Shown here one piece after another: positions 11,990-22,330 of a DNA stretch of 64,000 bases (position 1 is the first letter of the stretch; each line of letters begins with the position of its first letter). This DNA is from Panulirus ornatus. Its lineage: Eukaryota > Arthropoda > Malacostraca > Decapoda > Palinuridae. The DNA lies in NCBI RefSeq assembly GCF_036320965.1, contig NC_092234.1, positions 36,788,203 to 36,852,202 of the forward strand, given 5' to 3'. The position numbers and the translations under genes were made by a program. Below the pieces are notes generated by a model, which was given only the letters and a program-made list of their open reading frames with translations, did no database searches and was not told where the DNA came from.

Positions 11990-12982
11990 CTACTCACTAC
12001 CCTTTCTAAACAGCCCACCTCCCACTCTTCTCATGCCACAAGCATCTTTTGCGCAATCCATCACTGATTCCCTAAATACATCCCATTCCTCCCCCACTCC
12101 CCTTACTTCCATTGTTCTCACCTTTTTCCATTCTGTACACAGTCTCTCCTGGTACTTCCCCACACAGGTCTCCTTCCCAAGCTCACTTACTCTCACCACC
12201 TTCTTCACCCCAACATTCACTCCTCTTTTCTGAAAACCCATACTAATCTTCACCTTAGCCTCCACAAGATAATGATCAGACATCCCTCCAGTTGCACCTC
12301 TCAGCACATTAACATCCAAAAGTCTCTCTTTCGCACGCCTGTCAATTAACACGTAATCCAATAACGCTCTCTGGCCATCTCTCCTGCTTACATAAGTATA
12401 CTTATGTATATCTCGCTTTTTAAACCAGGTATTCCCAATCATCAGTCCTTTTTCAGCACATAAATCTACAAGCTCTTCACCATTTCCATTTACAACACTG
12501 AACACCCCATGCATACCAATTATTCCCTCAACTGCCACATTACTCACCTTTGCATTCAAATCACCCATCACTATAACCCGGTCTCGTGCATCAAAACCGC
12601 TAACACACTCATTCAGCTGCTCCCAAAACACTTGCCTCTCATGATCTTTCTTCTCATGCCCAGGTGCATATGCACCAATAATCACCCACCTCTCTCCATC
12701 AACTTTCAATTTTACCCATATTAATCGAGAATTTACTTTCTTACATTCTATCACATACTCCCACAACTCCTGTTTCAGGAGTATTGCTACTCCTTCCCTT
12801 GCTCTTGTCCTCTCACTAACCCCTGACTTCACTCCCCAGACATTTCCAAACCACTCTTCCCCTTTACCCTTGAGCTTCGTTTCACTCAGAGCCAAAACAT
12901 CCAGGTTCCTTTCCTCAAACATACTACCTATCTCTCCTTTTTTCACATCTTGGTTACATCCACACACATTTAGGCACCCCAC
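11990..12982 (-). pseudogene. APE-type endonuclease of RTE-A copy 5
   Basis: 330 codons up to a TAG. The metal-binding and catalytic positions of the exonuclease III/APE fold are all present: Asn5, Glu34 in Leu-Ser-Glu-Thr-Lys, Asp141 and Asn143 in Gly-Asp-Leu-Asn, Asp209 in Leu-Leu-Asp-Tyr, and Ser235-Asp-His237. The product would nick the target strand before reverse transcription. The first codon here is GTG and there is no in-frame ATG before Met21, which lies after catalytic Asn5. The true start must be upstream, in the 5' part this copy lacks. The stop at codon 331 is a TGG-to-TAG change relative to other copies, and the frame resumes as RT directly after it. Confidence 0.85.

Positions 12983-13010
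<28 letters not shown>
12982..13010. repeat. (GT)n microsatellite
   Basis: About 13 GT units at the truncated 5' end of RTE-A copy 5, immediately before the short S-A element. Confidence 0.85.
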
Positions 13011-13013
<3 letters not shown>

Positions 13014-13015
13014 TA

Positions 13016-13246
13016 TCCCTTGGGATAGGGGAGAAAGAATACTTCCCACGTATTCCCTGCGTGTCGTAGAAGGCGACTAAAAGGGGAGGGAGCGGGTGGC
13101 TGAAAATCCTCCCCTCTCGTCTTTTTTTTTTAATTTTCCAAAAGAAAGAACAGAGAAGGGGGCCAGGTGAGGATTTTCCCTCTAAGGCCCAGTCCTCTAT
13201 TCTTAACGCTACCTCGCAAATGCGGGAAATTGCGAATAGTATGAAA
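13016..13246 (+). mobile_element. S-A short non-autonomous element, copy 1
   Basis: About 230 bp. The first ~140 bp match the 5' head of full-length RTE-A copies (compare 45789-45930): a TGGGATAGGGGAGAAAG-like start, the TGCGTGTCGTAGAAGGCGAC block and a TCCTCCCCTC block. The last ~40 bp (ACGCTACCTCGCAAATGCGG) match the RTE-A 3' terminal hairpin. A central segment has complementary GAACAGAG and CTCT(A/G)TTC blocks able to pair. No tRNA-like box is visible, so it looks like an internal-deletion derivative mobilised by RTE-A. It ends in A-rich sequence and an (AT)n array. Confidence 0.75.
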
Positions 13247-13250
13247 AAAA

Positions 13251-13345
<95 letters not shown>

Positions 13346-13370
13346 CAGATAGATAGATAAATATATATAT
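13247..13370. repeat. (AT)n followed by (GATA)n microsatellite
   Basis: An AT tract to about 13312, then roughly ten GATA units with one GACA variant, then AT again. It directly follows the 3' end of S-A copy 1. Confidence 0.9.
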
Positions 13371-13479
13371 GTTACCCATAAAACATCTTACATCTTCTTT
13401 CTCGACTACTTATTGTCAAAGAAAATGTAATTTCTTCTTGGATAACCATTATTTCTTTTATTGCTTGGCGACTGATTAA

Positions 13480-14365
13480 TGAATCTAATGGGAAACTATA
13501 CATTCCGGTTTAGCTCCAAAGGAAACCAACATGGAAAACAAATCAATAATGCTAAATAATATTAGCAGAGATATACAATTTACAACAGAAGAGGAAGAGC
13601 ATGGGAAATTGCCTTTTTCGGACACAATGATATGGAGGTCTGACCAGGAATGACTTGATTCATCATCTATCGGCACACAGCGAGAGGAAAATATCTAGAA
13701 TGATTATCATACTCTTTCTTAAGGGCAACCAGAATATTCAAGAGGTTGATTTACCCTGAAGATCTATTGATCAAACTCAAAAAGAAGACCAGTGCATGAT
13801 GGAGAGGCGCGGAGGGTATGATGAGAACAGGACATGGGAAAATAAGAAGTATATAAGTCCCTCATTCAAGGGAGGTCTCAAATGTGGATAAATACTTAAC
13901 AAAGACGGGGATAAACGCTGCTATACCTTCAAGGATGAAGATAAGGAAAGTGTTTTGAAAATGAAAGGCGAAAAAAGTATCAACAAGGACAGCGTGGTAT
14001 ACAGTATACCATGTTCTGGATGTCCGGCCACATACTACGGGAAACAGGGCGAGGTATTGCTGAAAGGATCAGCGAACATAAAGCTGATAGACGTCATCAT
14101 AGGACATCGAATGCTTCCGTACGGACATCCACCAAAGTGACAGGAGGCGAAAATAATGCACGAACGATTGAACAAGCAAACAAGGAAAGCGGTGGAAGCT
14201 GCCTATATATGTGCGGATCAAGGACTAAACAGTTGTGAAGGCTATATACATCGGGCTGGACCAGCGGCAAAAATGGCGGTAGCAGAAAGCAGGGAAACAC
14301 ATCAGAGGAATGGGAAACAAGGTCAGCTGAGAATGATGAACGAGGAGCGGCGTCAAGCGAGGTAG
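13480..14365 (+). mobile_element. Penelope-like element fragment 1
   Basis: Broken frames carry the end of a Penelope-type RT (Phe-Thr-x-Glu-x-Glu ... Leu-Pro-Phe-x-Asp near 13590) followed after ~400 bp by a GIY-YIG endonuclease core: Val-Val-Tyr-Ser-Ile-Pro-Cys, a Cys-x-x-Cys pair, Tyr-Tyr-Gly and Glu-Thr-Gly-Arg-Gly-Ile-Ala-Glu-Arg-Ile near 14000-14080. The typical C-terminal Arg-x-x-Val-Glu-Ala-Ala and Asn-Ser-x-Glu-Gly segment lies near 14160-14260. RT plus GIY-YIG is diagnostic of endonuclease-bearing Penelope-like elements. Frame changes between blocks show it is dead. No terminal repeats are seen. Confidence 0.72.
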
Positions 14366-14520
14366 CACTCTCTTGTGTGAATATACAGACTTGTATTGTT
14401 TGTATCTTACTCACAGCCTCTGAAGTTCGCCCCTGTGTTTACCCACGATCCCAATGTACACAACTGTTGCAATGAATACTTCATTTTGTTTTTTCTTATA
14501 CCTTATATCCTTTAAGGAGT

Positions 14521-14605
14521 GATCACAGCCTAGGTGTAATGTTCCCGCCTGCTACGCAGGGGTCCCGGGTTCGATCCTAGCTGATGATGGTTTGTATGAT
14601 ATATA
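14521..14605 (+). mobile_element. tRNA-derived SINE-like head
   Basis: The segment contains an RNA polymerase III B-box (GGTTCGATCC at about 14569-14578). Upstream sequence resembles a tRNA A-box and anticodon arm (CCTAGGTGTAATG, CCTGCTACGCAGG). The cloverleaf is not well formed, so a SINE head is more likely than a working tRNA. It is followed by a short unique tail and an (AT)n array. Confidence 0.55.
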
Positions 14606-14621
14606 AGAGCGTGTTCACATG

Positions 14622-14668
<47 letters not shown>
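14622..14668. repeat. (AT)n microsatellite
   Basis: About 23 AT units, lying between the SINE-like head and the 3' end of an RTE-A copy. Confidence 0.9.
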
Positions 14669-14669
<1 letters not shown>

Positions 14670-15438
14670 TTATACTTGATCGCAGTCTCCCGCGTCTGCG
14701 AAATAGCGCCAGGACACAGACGAAGAATGGCCCATCCATTCATATACACATATATATACACAAACGCCCAAATACATATAGATACATATGCATACATACA
14801 CATACACAGACATATACACATGTATATATTCATACTTGCTTGCCTTCATTCATTCCTGGCGCTACCCCGCCCCACAGGAGACAGTAACGATACTCCTTGC
14901 TTCAGCAAGGTGGCGCCAAGAAAACAGACAAAAAAAGGCCACATTCGTTCACACCCAGTCTCTAGCTGTCATGTGTAATTAACCGAAACCAAACTTCCCT
15001 ATCCGCATTCAGGCCCCACAGACCCTTCCATGGTTTACCACGGACGTTTCACATGCCATGATTCGGTCCATTGACAGCACGTCGACCCCCCGTATACTAC
15101 ATCGTTCCAATTCACTCTATTCCTTGCACGCCTCTCATCCTCCTGTATATTCAGGCCCCGACCGCTCAAAATCTTTTTCACTCCATCCTTCCACCTCCAA
15201 TTAGATTTGCCGCTTCAAGTTCCTTGTTCCTTCAACCTCTGATACATATATCCTCTTCGTCAATCTCTCCTCACTCATTCTCTCCATATGTCCAAAACAC
15301 TTCAATACACCCTCTTCTGTTCTCTGAACGACACTCGTTTTATTTCCATACATCTCTCTTACCCTTTCATTATCTACTTCCACACATCTCTCTTACCCTT
15401 TCATTACTTACTCGATCAAACCACCTCACACCACATAA
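14669..15438 (-). mobile_element. RTE-A LINE copy 6, 3' fragment
   Basis: Minus-strand fragment with the 3' UTR (14669-14990) and the end of the C-terminal domain, including a decayed Trp-Phe-Gly-His-Met-Glu-Arg-Met block near 15295. A 32-36 bp segment encoding part of this domain is duplicated at about 15343-15405. The 5' end of the fragment is at 15438, in the middle of the C-terminal domain, which is a strong 5' truncation. Confidence 0.8.
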
Positions 15439-15451
15439 TTTTTGTTTTCGT

Positions 15452-15608
15452 GTTTTGTCAATTCTCTCATAATGATTTGGTTAAGTTAGGATGGGCATTA
15501 AAATTGCTTGGGGACAAATTAAAGTTCTTAGTATTAGCAATTTGTCCCCAGGCAATTTTAAAGCCCATCCTGGCATTAACCAAATCGTTATAGGGGAAGT
15601 GACAAAAC
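15452..15608. repeat. Foldback palindrome 1
   Basis: Two ~70-bp arms (15452-15520 and 15538-15608) are imperfect inverted copies separated by 17 bp. Both arms contain GTTTTGTCA, GATTTGGTTAA, AGGATGGGC, TTAAAATTGC and GGGGACAAATT in mirror order. This could be a MITE-like foldback element or part of a larger Penelope-related repeat, because a hammerhead-like motif lies 190 bp downstream. No coding capacity. Confidence 0.75.
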
Positions 15609-15780
15609 ATGAAACAGAAAATATAGTTGTTCAAGACACACCCAGCTACTCAGGTCAATCCTCCTTAATCACTCTCCATTACAACGGTTATGGCCAGACA
15701 AAGCAGACAGTGCTTGGTCTATAGGGATTGGTGTGGTGTTGGACGGCGGGACTCAGGTGTGATGTTGAGATTTGAATAAT

Positions 15781-15835
15781 TTTGTTAAGTACTGGTACCT
15801 GATGATGTGGATTGTCTCCACGAAACATGTCGCGC
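15781..15835 (+). other. Hammerhead-ribozyme-like core motif
   Basis: CTGATGA (15799-15805) is followed by a GTGG/CCAC stem (15807-15810 with 15818-15821) and then CGAAAC (15821-15826). This is the order of the conserved hammerhead boxes. One extra T sits between CTGATGA and the stem, and the flanking stem I is weak. A GTT at 15784 could give a 3-bp stem III. Penelope-like elements are known to carry hammerhead motifs. I infer a degenerate relative and do not claim activity. Confidence 0.35.
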
Positions 15836-15934
15836 CACATGTATAGAGAAATTACATGTTAAGTAAAATTATATGAACTACTACTGAAGTGTGATTTCAC
15901 CTTCATACTATCATCACGGACAAGTGTGATCATC

Positions 15935-16070
<136 letters not shown>

Positions 16071-16099
16071 TTATATGTTATATCTTTTATATTTATTCA

Positions 16100-16946
16100 T
16101 TATACTTTGTCGCTGTCTCCCGCGTTAGCGAGGTAGCACAAGGAAACAGACGAAAGAATGGCTCAACCCACCCACATACACATGTATATACATACACGAC
16201 CACACACGCACATATACATACATATACATCTCAACGTATACATATATATACAAACACAGACATATACATATATACACATATACATAATTCATACTGTCTG
16301 CCCTTATTCATTCCCGTCGCCACCCGCCACACATGAAATGAAAAACCTCCTCCCCCCTCCTGTGCGCGAGGTAGCGCTAGGAAAAGACAACAAAGGCCCC
16401 ATTCGTTCACACTCAGTCTCTAGCTGTCATGTATAATGCACCGAAACCACAGCTCCCTTTCAACATCCAGGGCCTACAAAACTTTCCATGGTTTACCTCA
16501 GACGCTTCACATGCCCTGGTTCAATTCATTGAGAGCACGTCGACCACGGTATACCACATTGTTACAATTCACTCTATTCCTTGCATGCCTTTCATCCTCC
16601 TGCATGTTCAGGCCCCGATCACTCAAAATCTTTTTCACTCCATCTTTCCACCTCCAATTTGGTCTCCCACTTCTCCTCGTTCCCTCCACCTCCGACACAT
16701 ATATCTTCTTTGTCAATCTTTCCTCACTCATTCTCTCCATGTGACCAAACCATTTCAAAACACCCTCTTCTGCTCTCTCAACCACACTCTTTTTACTACC
16801 ACACATCTCTCTTACCCTTTCATTACTTACTCGATCAAACCACCTCACACCACATATTGTCCTCAAACATCTCATTTCTAGCACATCCACCCTCCTCCGC
16901 ACAACTCTATCTATATCCCACGCCTCGCAACCACATAACACTGTTG
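16100..16946 (-). mobile_element. RTE-A LINE copy 7, 3' fragment
   Basis: Minus-strand fragment with a complete terminal hairpin and 3' UTR (16100-16500) and the C-terminal domain in an open frame of about 144 codons (16507-16941). The truncation point is in the Met-Leu-Tyr-Gly-Cys-Glu-Ala-Trp block. The domain is well preserved, including Trp-Phe-Gly-His-Met-Glu-Arg-Met, so this is a fairly young insertion. Confidence 0.85.
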
Positions 16947-17222
16947 CTCCGACTCTTCAGTTTCAAAACTACGGTTTAGCCCCTCAATAATATATAAGCA
17001 TTCAGCATAACCAATGTTTCCATCATAGCCAGCAGGCACTCCATACCTACAAGGCCTGTCTTTGTCCTGGTACAGAGTTCTGCTCGCCTGTCTGGGTGGA
17101 GTGGCTGGTCTACCGCCCATCTCGCAGCCACAGTAAAATCACAAGCTTTCCGACGTATCAGCTCTCGTGGTATTCTCTCTGTTTACTTCTTCTCTGTTTA
17201 CTTCTCCCACTGTTCTCGTGAG
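16947..17222. other. Unrecognised stretch with a short minus-strand frame
   Basis: A minus-strand frame continues for about 55 codons from the LINE truncation point to 17120 and begins with ATG, but its residues match nothing I recognise. It may be coincidental. Confidence 0.3.
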
Positions 17223-17460
17223 CTGTCTGCCTGTGCCTTAGCTTCTATGACATGGACCTATGTCCGGCTGCTGCTTCCTATGTTTCTGTGTGGTGACCAG
17301 CCACATGAGGATGGCTGTTACATGATCTCTTTTCTTCGCACGGCGAACCTCTGGAATTTTCTCTCTTCTTCTGTCTTTCCATCTGCCTATAACCTCTCTA
17401 TTTTCAAAATTCTGGTCTTTAAACACCCAAGAAGATCAATCCTTGCTGTATTTTTCTTTC
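17223..17460 (+). mobile_element. LINE C-terminal remnant (CR1/Jockey-like)
   Basis: The plus-strand frame near 17320-17430 reads Phe-Leu-Arg-Thr-Ala-Asn-Leu-Trp-Asn-Phe-Leu, then Ser-Ser-Ser-Val-Phe-Pro-Ser and Phe-Lys-Ile-Leu-Val. This resembles the conserved 'R-x-x-x-LWN-x-L ... FK' tail of many non-LTR reverse transcriptases. Short and isolated, so only a probable call. Confidence 0.45.
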
Positions 17461-18305
17461 TGATTAAAGGTCAAACCCCAGAATGATCAGACGAAACAAG
17501 TGCTGTGCCACAGGGATCCGTCTAAGGACATATATATATATATATATATTAGCGATATTGATGATACGCTGCATTGTAAGATACTAATATTCTCAGGCGA
17601 TGCTAAGCTGGGATATATATTTACAACAGCGGTTGAACTTGACACAAACTGACAAACTGGCATTACAAGTGGCGTTTGAGTTTTGACGCTGCTTGACGCG
17701 AAGTTATACATCCTTGTGGTAAATACGGGAAGGAAAGCTACAGTATGAACTCTTGAGCAACAAAAGGTGAGCGAGGAAAACGACTATGATGTAATAATGT
17801 CTGGTGACCTACAGCCGAGTAAACAGAGCACAGAATCAATAAAGATTCAAGTGAACAAAATGTAAGTCTAAGGAAATAACCTTTACGGTTTCCCGGTCTT
17901 GAATGTTGTGTTCAGTTTTGGTCAACCAACAAGCAACATAGACAGGAACAATGTAGAGGGAACAGCAACCAGGATGATTCCCGGACCAAAAACAAATCCT
18001 ATGAAAGTCGATTACCTGACTCACTCTTAATCAGCTTAGAAAAGAGGTTAAGAGGTGATCAGATACAGGTATTCAATACAATCATGAAATTTGATAATCT
18101 TGATCTAAGTAGCTACTTAGGCTAGAGCTGTCTGATGTCACTCGTAGTGATGGATACAAACTCGAGGGCAAACATCTGACTTTGAATGAGGCAAAGTATC
18201 TTATCCTGAACAAGATGGTCAATATATTGAATTACTCCCCAGATGCATAGAAAAACAAACGAGTTCGCTTCTGGTCCACACGAACTGACGATATTTGCAC
18301 TTCCA
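17461..18305 (+). mobile_element. CR1/L2-like LINE fragment, RT palm to C-terminus
   Basis: Plus-strand broken frames match the RT block [10 protein letters not shown] (decayed, 17490-17520; interrupted by a short AT run) and the catalytic box region (Ile-Phe-Ser-Gly-Asp-Ala, 17590). The thumb region has Phe-Trp-Ser near 17918, Arg-Leu-Arg-Gly-Asp-Gln-Ile-Gln-Val-Phe near 18050 and Val-Asn-Ile-Leu-Asn near 18210. The same signature occurs in the fragment at 18890-19990. The element type differs from RTE-A. Confidence 0.65.
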
Positions 18306-18880
18306 TAGTTACTGTACGTGTAAAGTTTACAGGTGTAACTCTTGAAATCATCTGTGTGCCTTCCTCCTCTTACCTCACTAATATCTGAGTTACTGATTTC
18401 TTCCACTACCAGATGCAGCCTCAAGAGGACCCCATTGGTCTGCTGCTGTTTGAATTCCTTCGTATTCCAAGGTGTAATTGTTGGACAGTCGATGTGAAAA
18501 GAACCTGATTTACGCACCACTATAAAAACGAGGGTAAATCTTATCAAAAGGAGAACCAGTGGATGTGTTCAGCTACACATCAATTAGGAGGTCACTGACG
18601 GACAGGTCATAACGTTGAGGACTCGCTAACCAGGTTACGTTGACTGTTTCCGGCACAACACTTGGTAAACGGTAGGTAAACATTCTCTCTGTAAACCCAT
18701 GGGCAAAAGTTCCGGAAGAATAAAAGTTTGTCAGTGTGACGACGAAACGCGGAAAAGGTAGAAAGTCATCGTCCAGATATTGTCGTCCACTTAGCTTAAC
18801 ATATGTAGTTGGAAGACTTATGGAAATCATTCGTCGCGACAAAACTGTAAGCCATTTAGAAGACCACCACAAGGTATATG
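18306..18880. other. Unrecognised; two minus-strand open frames
   Basis: Two overlapping-style minus-strand frames (18573-18872, 99 codons; 18122-18547, 141 codons) have unusually natural composition. The second contains Ser-Tyr-Thr-Cys-Lys-Leu followed by Asn-Tyr-Gly-Ser-Ala, loosely like the F and G strands of an Ig-type domain, and a good splice-donor-like TGAGGTAAGA lies at about 18370. The frames are out of phase with each other and the second runs into antisense LINE sequence. I cannot support a gene. An exon remnant is possible. Confidence 0.22.
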
Positions 18881-18889
18881 ATTCTCAGC

Positions 18890-19990
18890 AAAGTATTTGA
18901 CAAGATCGCTCAAACCTGACAAACCTGCTTGATTTCTCTTATTACAGAATCTCTATCTACCATGAAATCAGAGCAGTTGATGTCATCTATCTAACCTTTC
19001 AAAAAGCATTGGATAAAGCTTTACATCAAAGGCTACTAACAAAAGTTGTCATATGACACTGATCGGTTGTATTTTGATGGTTAGGAAATCGGCTGATTGG
19101 CCGTCAACAGAGTATGGATTAACGGTCAAGCCTCAGAATGGTTAGACGTAACAAGTGGCGTGCCACAGGGATCAGTCTTGGGACCGGTTCTCTTTCTCTT
19201 ATAAACAAGGATATCATAATGGACTGTAATGTAAGATATCGAAATATGCAGATGATAATGGGAAATAAATCTACGGCTCAACTGGAACGTCTGCAGTCTC
19301 AAACTGATGTAAACAAAGTGACGGACTGGCCTCAGAGGTGGCAACTGAAAATCAATATCGTTAAGTGCAAATATTTACTTGTCTGTAGTAAAAGCAAGAG
19401 GGTAAGGCAAAGTATGAGGTCTGTTACGATACAAATGGTAAGAGAAGAAAAAGACTTACTTGTTATAATAAAGCCTAGCCAAGAAAGCGGGTTAAAGAGG
19501 CAGTTAAAACAATAAACAAAATTCTTGGATCAATTAGTAAGCCTTTAGAACAAAGGTCTAGGGAAAGCATCCTCACTCTTTACAATTCATTGGTGTTGCT
19601 CCACCTTGAATATCATGGTCAGTGTTGGTCATCCTACTTAAAACTAAAAGAAAGAAAAAACACAGACAGAAATGACAGGGTGCAGAGTCGACCTACCAAG
19701 ATGATTCCCGGACCGTGAAACAGACTCTATGAGAGCTGAATAAACGACTGGAATCTGTTTAGGTCTGGAAACAGAAGGTTAAGAGATGATCTAACATAAT
19801 AATTCAGAATCATCAAAAACCTTGATAATATCGATCTGATAAATTACTTAAGGCTCGACTCCTGTGACTTTCACTCGCAGTAATAACTACAAACTCGTGG
19901 GTTAACGTTTTATCTCGAATGATGCGAAGTACTTTTGTTTTTACATAATTTGTAACGTATGGCATCATCTACCAGTTAGTGCAGCTGAAA
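18890..19990 (+). mobile_element. CR1/L2-like LINE fragment, RT domain
   Basis: Plus-strand RT in broken frames: Val-Ile-Tyr-Leu-Thr-Phe-Gln-Lys-Ala (catalytic Asp replaced by Thr, near 18985), [18 protein letters not shown] (19150-19185), and an intact Tyr-Ala-Asp-Asp box at 19245-19256. The Trp-Gln-Leu-Lys-Ile-Asn block follows at 19340. The C-terminal part extends to about 19980. It lacks endonuclease and 5' sequence and is inactive. Confidence 0.72.
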
Positions 19991-20394
19991 ACGGTACCAC
20001 AGACACATTTAGGAATTGACTTGATATGCATTTCGCTTCAAGTCCACGATTAACATTATTTGCGCCACCTTAGTAAAATGAACTATTAGCACATTTTTTC
20101 CTTTGAATTATATGTAAGTCTCTGTGCTCATACCATCCTGGTCTTTGAGTTTCTTGTATTCCACTATCACAATCCACTGACTACCACTCGAAAAATCTTG
20201 ACCGCTTCCTTCGTGTGTTTCAGACAATTCCCCCATATACACACCTCACTACACACATGACCCCTGGGATAGCATACCCACGTCCTCGTCCCTTATATGT
20301 CCTTCGTCACACAGATGATGCAAGACCAGCGGCTCATTACGTAACTGGCGTCTGTCGCGCCCGGCAACAGTGGAGCCGCGCCACAGACTGTACA
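19991..20394. other. No recognised gene or element
   Basis: Unique-looking sequence between two LINE fragments. Small open frames have no recognisable motif. It could include the decayed start of the ORF1 described next. Confidence 0.4.
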
Positions 20395-21436
20395 CGTGCA
20401 GCCTGACACGCGACCAACATCCTGGCAAGTTTGACAACATTATTGTGAACACTTTCAGCGAAAGGGGTGGAAATTTAAGCGCATCATCAGCAAGCTGAGC
20501 GAAAACCGTAGGAGGATATCTGTAACAAGATTAATAACCATATACGACGTAGTTTTACACCCAAAGGAAGAAAGAAAACGTGTTTCATATCCATCCATGG
20601 GACCATTTCAGTGATAGCATAAGCCTTAATGATAGGGACGGCCTTCACTTGAACAGAACTGGGAAAGTCTGCTACATCAGAATTATACTATAGACAAGAA
20701 CATGAGACCCAAGTTAGATAAAAGTAGTTTCATCTGCAACCCAATACGGAAGAAGGACGATACAGGGAATTTGGATAAAAGAGGGTCAAGTAACACGACA
20801 TTGACCTTCAGGGACGAGTCAGGTCAGACACGGGTCACTTGCCGGGTCAGGTTTGACGGATTCCCCACCCATCAACACTCACACCAAGTGGTGAGGGGGT
20901 CAGGTAACGAGACTGATACAGGTAACAAGACACACTGACCCAGCCTGAGGTCACTAAGTGGGCCCAAACAGAAGGGATTCCTATCCCCCAGCATATGAAC
21001 AACACACTAACAACCATTCAAAATTATAACTTGGGCCCAGACAACTGATCACTAAGGCTTCATGATATGAAAGAAAATCAGTTTGATTTCATCTCAATCA
21101 TTAGCAGGAAAATGTCGTGTCCATGCGGGCAGCCAGCGAAACAAAAGTCGTTTCCCTAACTGGTTACGTAATGAAGACAGAATTTTCTCCGCTGGACAGG
21201 CAACACCGTGATGCACTTTATGCTACACTGACAGAAGAACGAAATCAGGTGGGAATGTTTCCCTCTTTGTTAATCCCTCACTGAAACAAGGTGAAGCTGT
21301 AGATAATGCTGATTAGATTCTTCTGAAAGTTAATGACAAGTTTCGTAACAAAATGATGAGAAGTTTCGTAATCAAATAACAGTAACAATTTTACAAGCGC
21401 CTCCCCCCCCCCCCCACACACACACACACACAACAT

Positions 21437-21474
<38 letters not shown>

Positions 21475-22330
21475 ACCGCAGACGAATGAAAGACTATAAC
21501 CAGTTAGCAGCAATTAGCAACGGGCGCGATTCCATTGTAATGGAAGATCTTACTAAGTGGGAGGAATCCCTTCCCAGTAGCCCAAGGCATCGTCTCTACC
21601 TGAACCTGACTGATGATACGCGAATACAATTAGTTAAGAAACCCACACACGACATAGATAAATCAGACTTAGTTAAGTTCCACACGGGGATGTTGTCCCT
21701 ATCTTCGTAGCTGGAGTAAAGTTTGGTGTAAGTGATCACCAACAAATCATATGACACAGCTTGGCAAAGCGTCTGTGGGATATTGAAAGTGGCATTGGAA
21801 ACATTGTATCAAAGCGTAGCAGACGATCATTTTCCACAACTATCAAAAATGGTGCAACAGTGACGCATATAACTTCCTGTTGTCCAAGACAACAGCACGA
21901 AAGAAATTCAAAAGATCAATACTATTGTTACAAACCAACACTATAATCTATTTAAATCTGAGTACACTAGAAAAGTCCGTGGCAATAAGAATTACATATT
22001 ACGGGAACCAGCAAAAGAAACCCGCTAGAATTTCATGTTTAGAGTTAAAATAAAGGCAGTCATCTCTCATTTGGCTGGTCCATTCATTATCAACGGCGGT
22101 GAGCTGAGGTAAGGCAGTGAAACCCTGACATATTTGTTCGTGTTCCACATCCAGTTCCATTACTATACGAGAACATTTCGCAACACATTGACATATCTTA
22201 GAATACATTATCAACCTTAAATGGAATAGGAGAAAATAGAAAGATAGGCTATGATAAATCATATCAAACAACAATTAAAGAAGCTAGTCACTTGCTCAAG
22301 GGAAAGTTCCAAGAGATTGCAGACTGGTCA
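20395..22330 (+). mobile_element. CR1-like LINE 5' part: ORF1 end, endonuclease, linker
   Basis: Decayed plus-strand element. Near 20600-20660 is the end of an SGNH-hydrolase ORF1 (Trp-Asp-His-Phe ... Arg-Asp-Gly-Leu-His-Leu), as in CR1-type ORF1 proteins. An APE endonuclease follows in broken frames: a Leu-Asp-Arg-Gln-His-Arg stretch near 21190, a Gln-Leu-Val-x-Lys-Pro-Thr block near 21625-21650 (typical just before the C-terminal EN motifs), and Ser-Asp-His at 21731-21739. The linker to about 22200 includes an Asn-Gly-Gly-Glu-Leu block. A C/CA microsatellite interrupts it at 21406-21472. Together with the two RT fragments upstream it suggests several copies of one family. Confidence 0.6.
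21406..21472. repeat. Poly-C and (CA)n microsatellite
   Basis: A run of about 14 C followed by two CA tracts split by a short ACATCC interruption, inside the decayed CR1-like endonuclease. Confidence 0.9.

Larger units (their letters stand above)
9858..12985 (-). mobile_element. RTE-A LINE copy 5, best preserved
   Basis: Minus-strand RTE-type non-LTR retrotransposon. From the 3' end (left) it has the terminal hairpin and tail at 9858-9910, then a 3' UTR with an internal deletion (about 350 bp shorter than in other copies, joined near 9985). The coding region at 10043-12982 follows. It is truncated exactly at the start of the endonuclease domain, where a (GT)n tract begins. Single ORF, APE endonuclease, RT without RNase H, no CCHC zinc finger and a simple-sequence tail are the features of the RTE clade. 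Only one stop interrupts the reading frame, so this is likely the youngest copy here. Confidence 0.9.

Noticed and set aside
14521..14605. Functional tRNA gene
   Set aside because: A B-box is present, but the arms do not pair as a cloverleaf and the piece is followed by a tail and microsatellite. A SINE-like head fits better.
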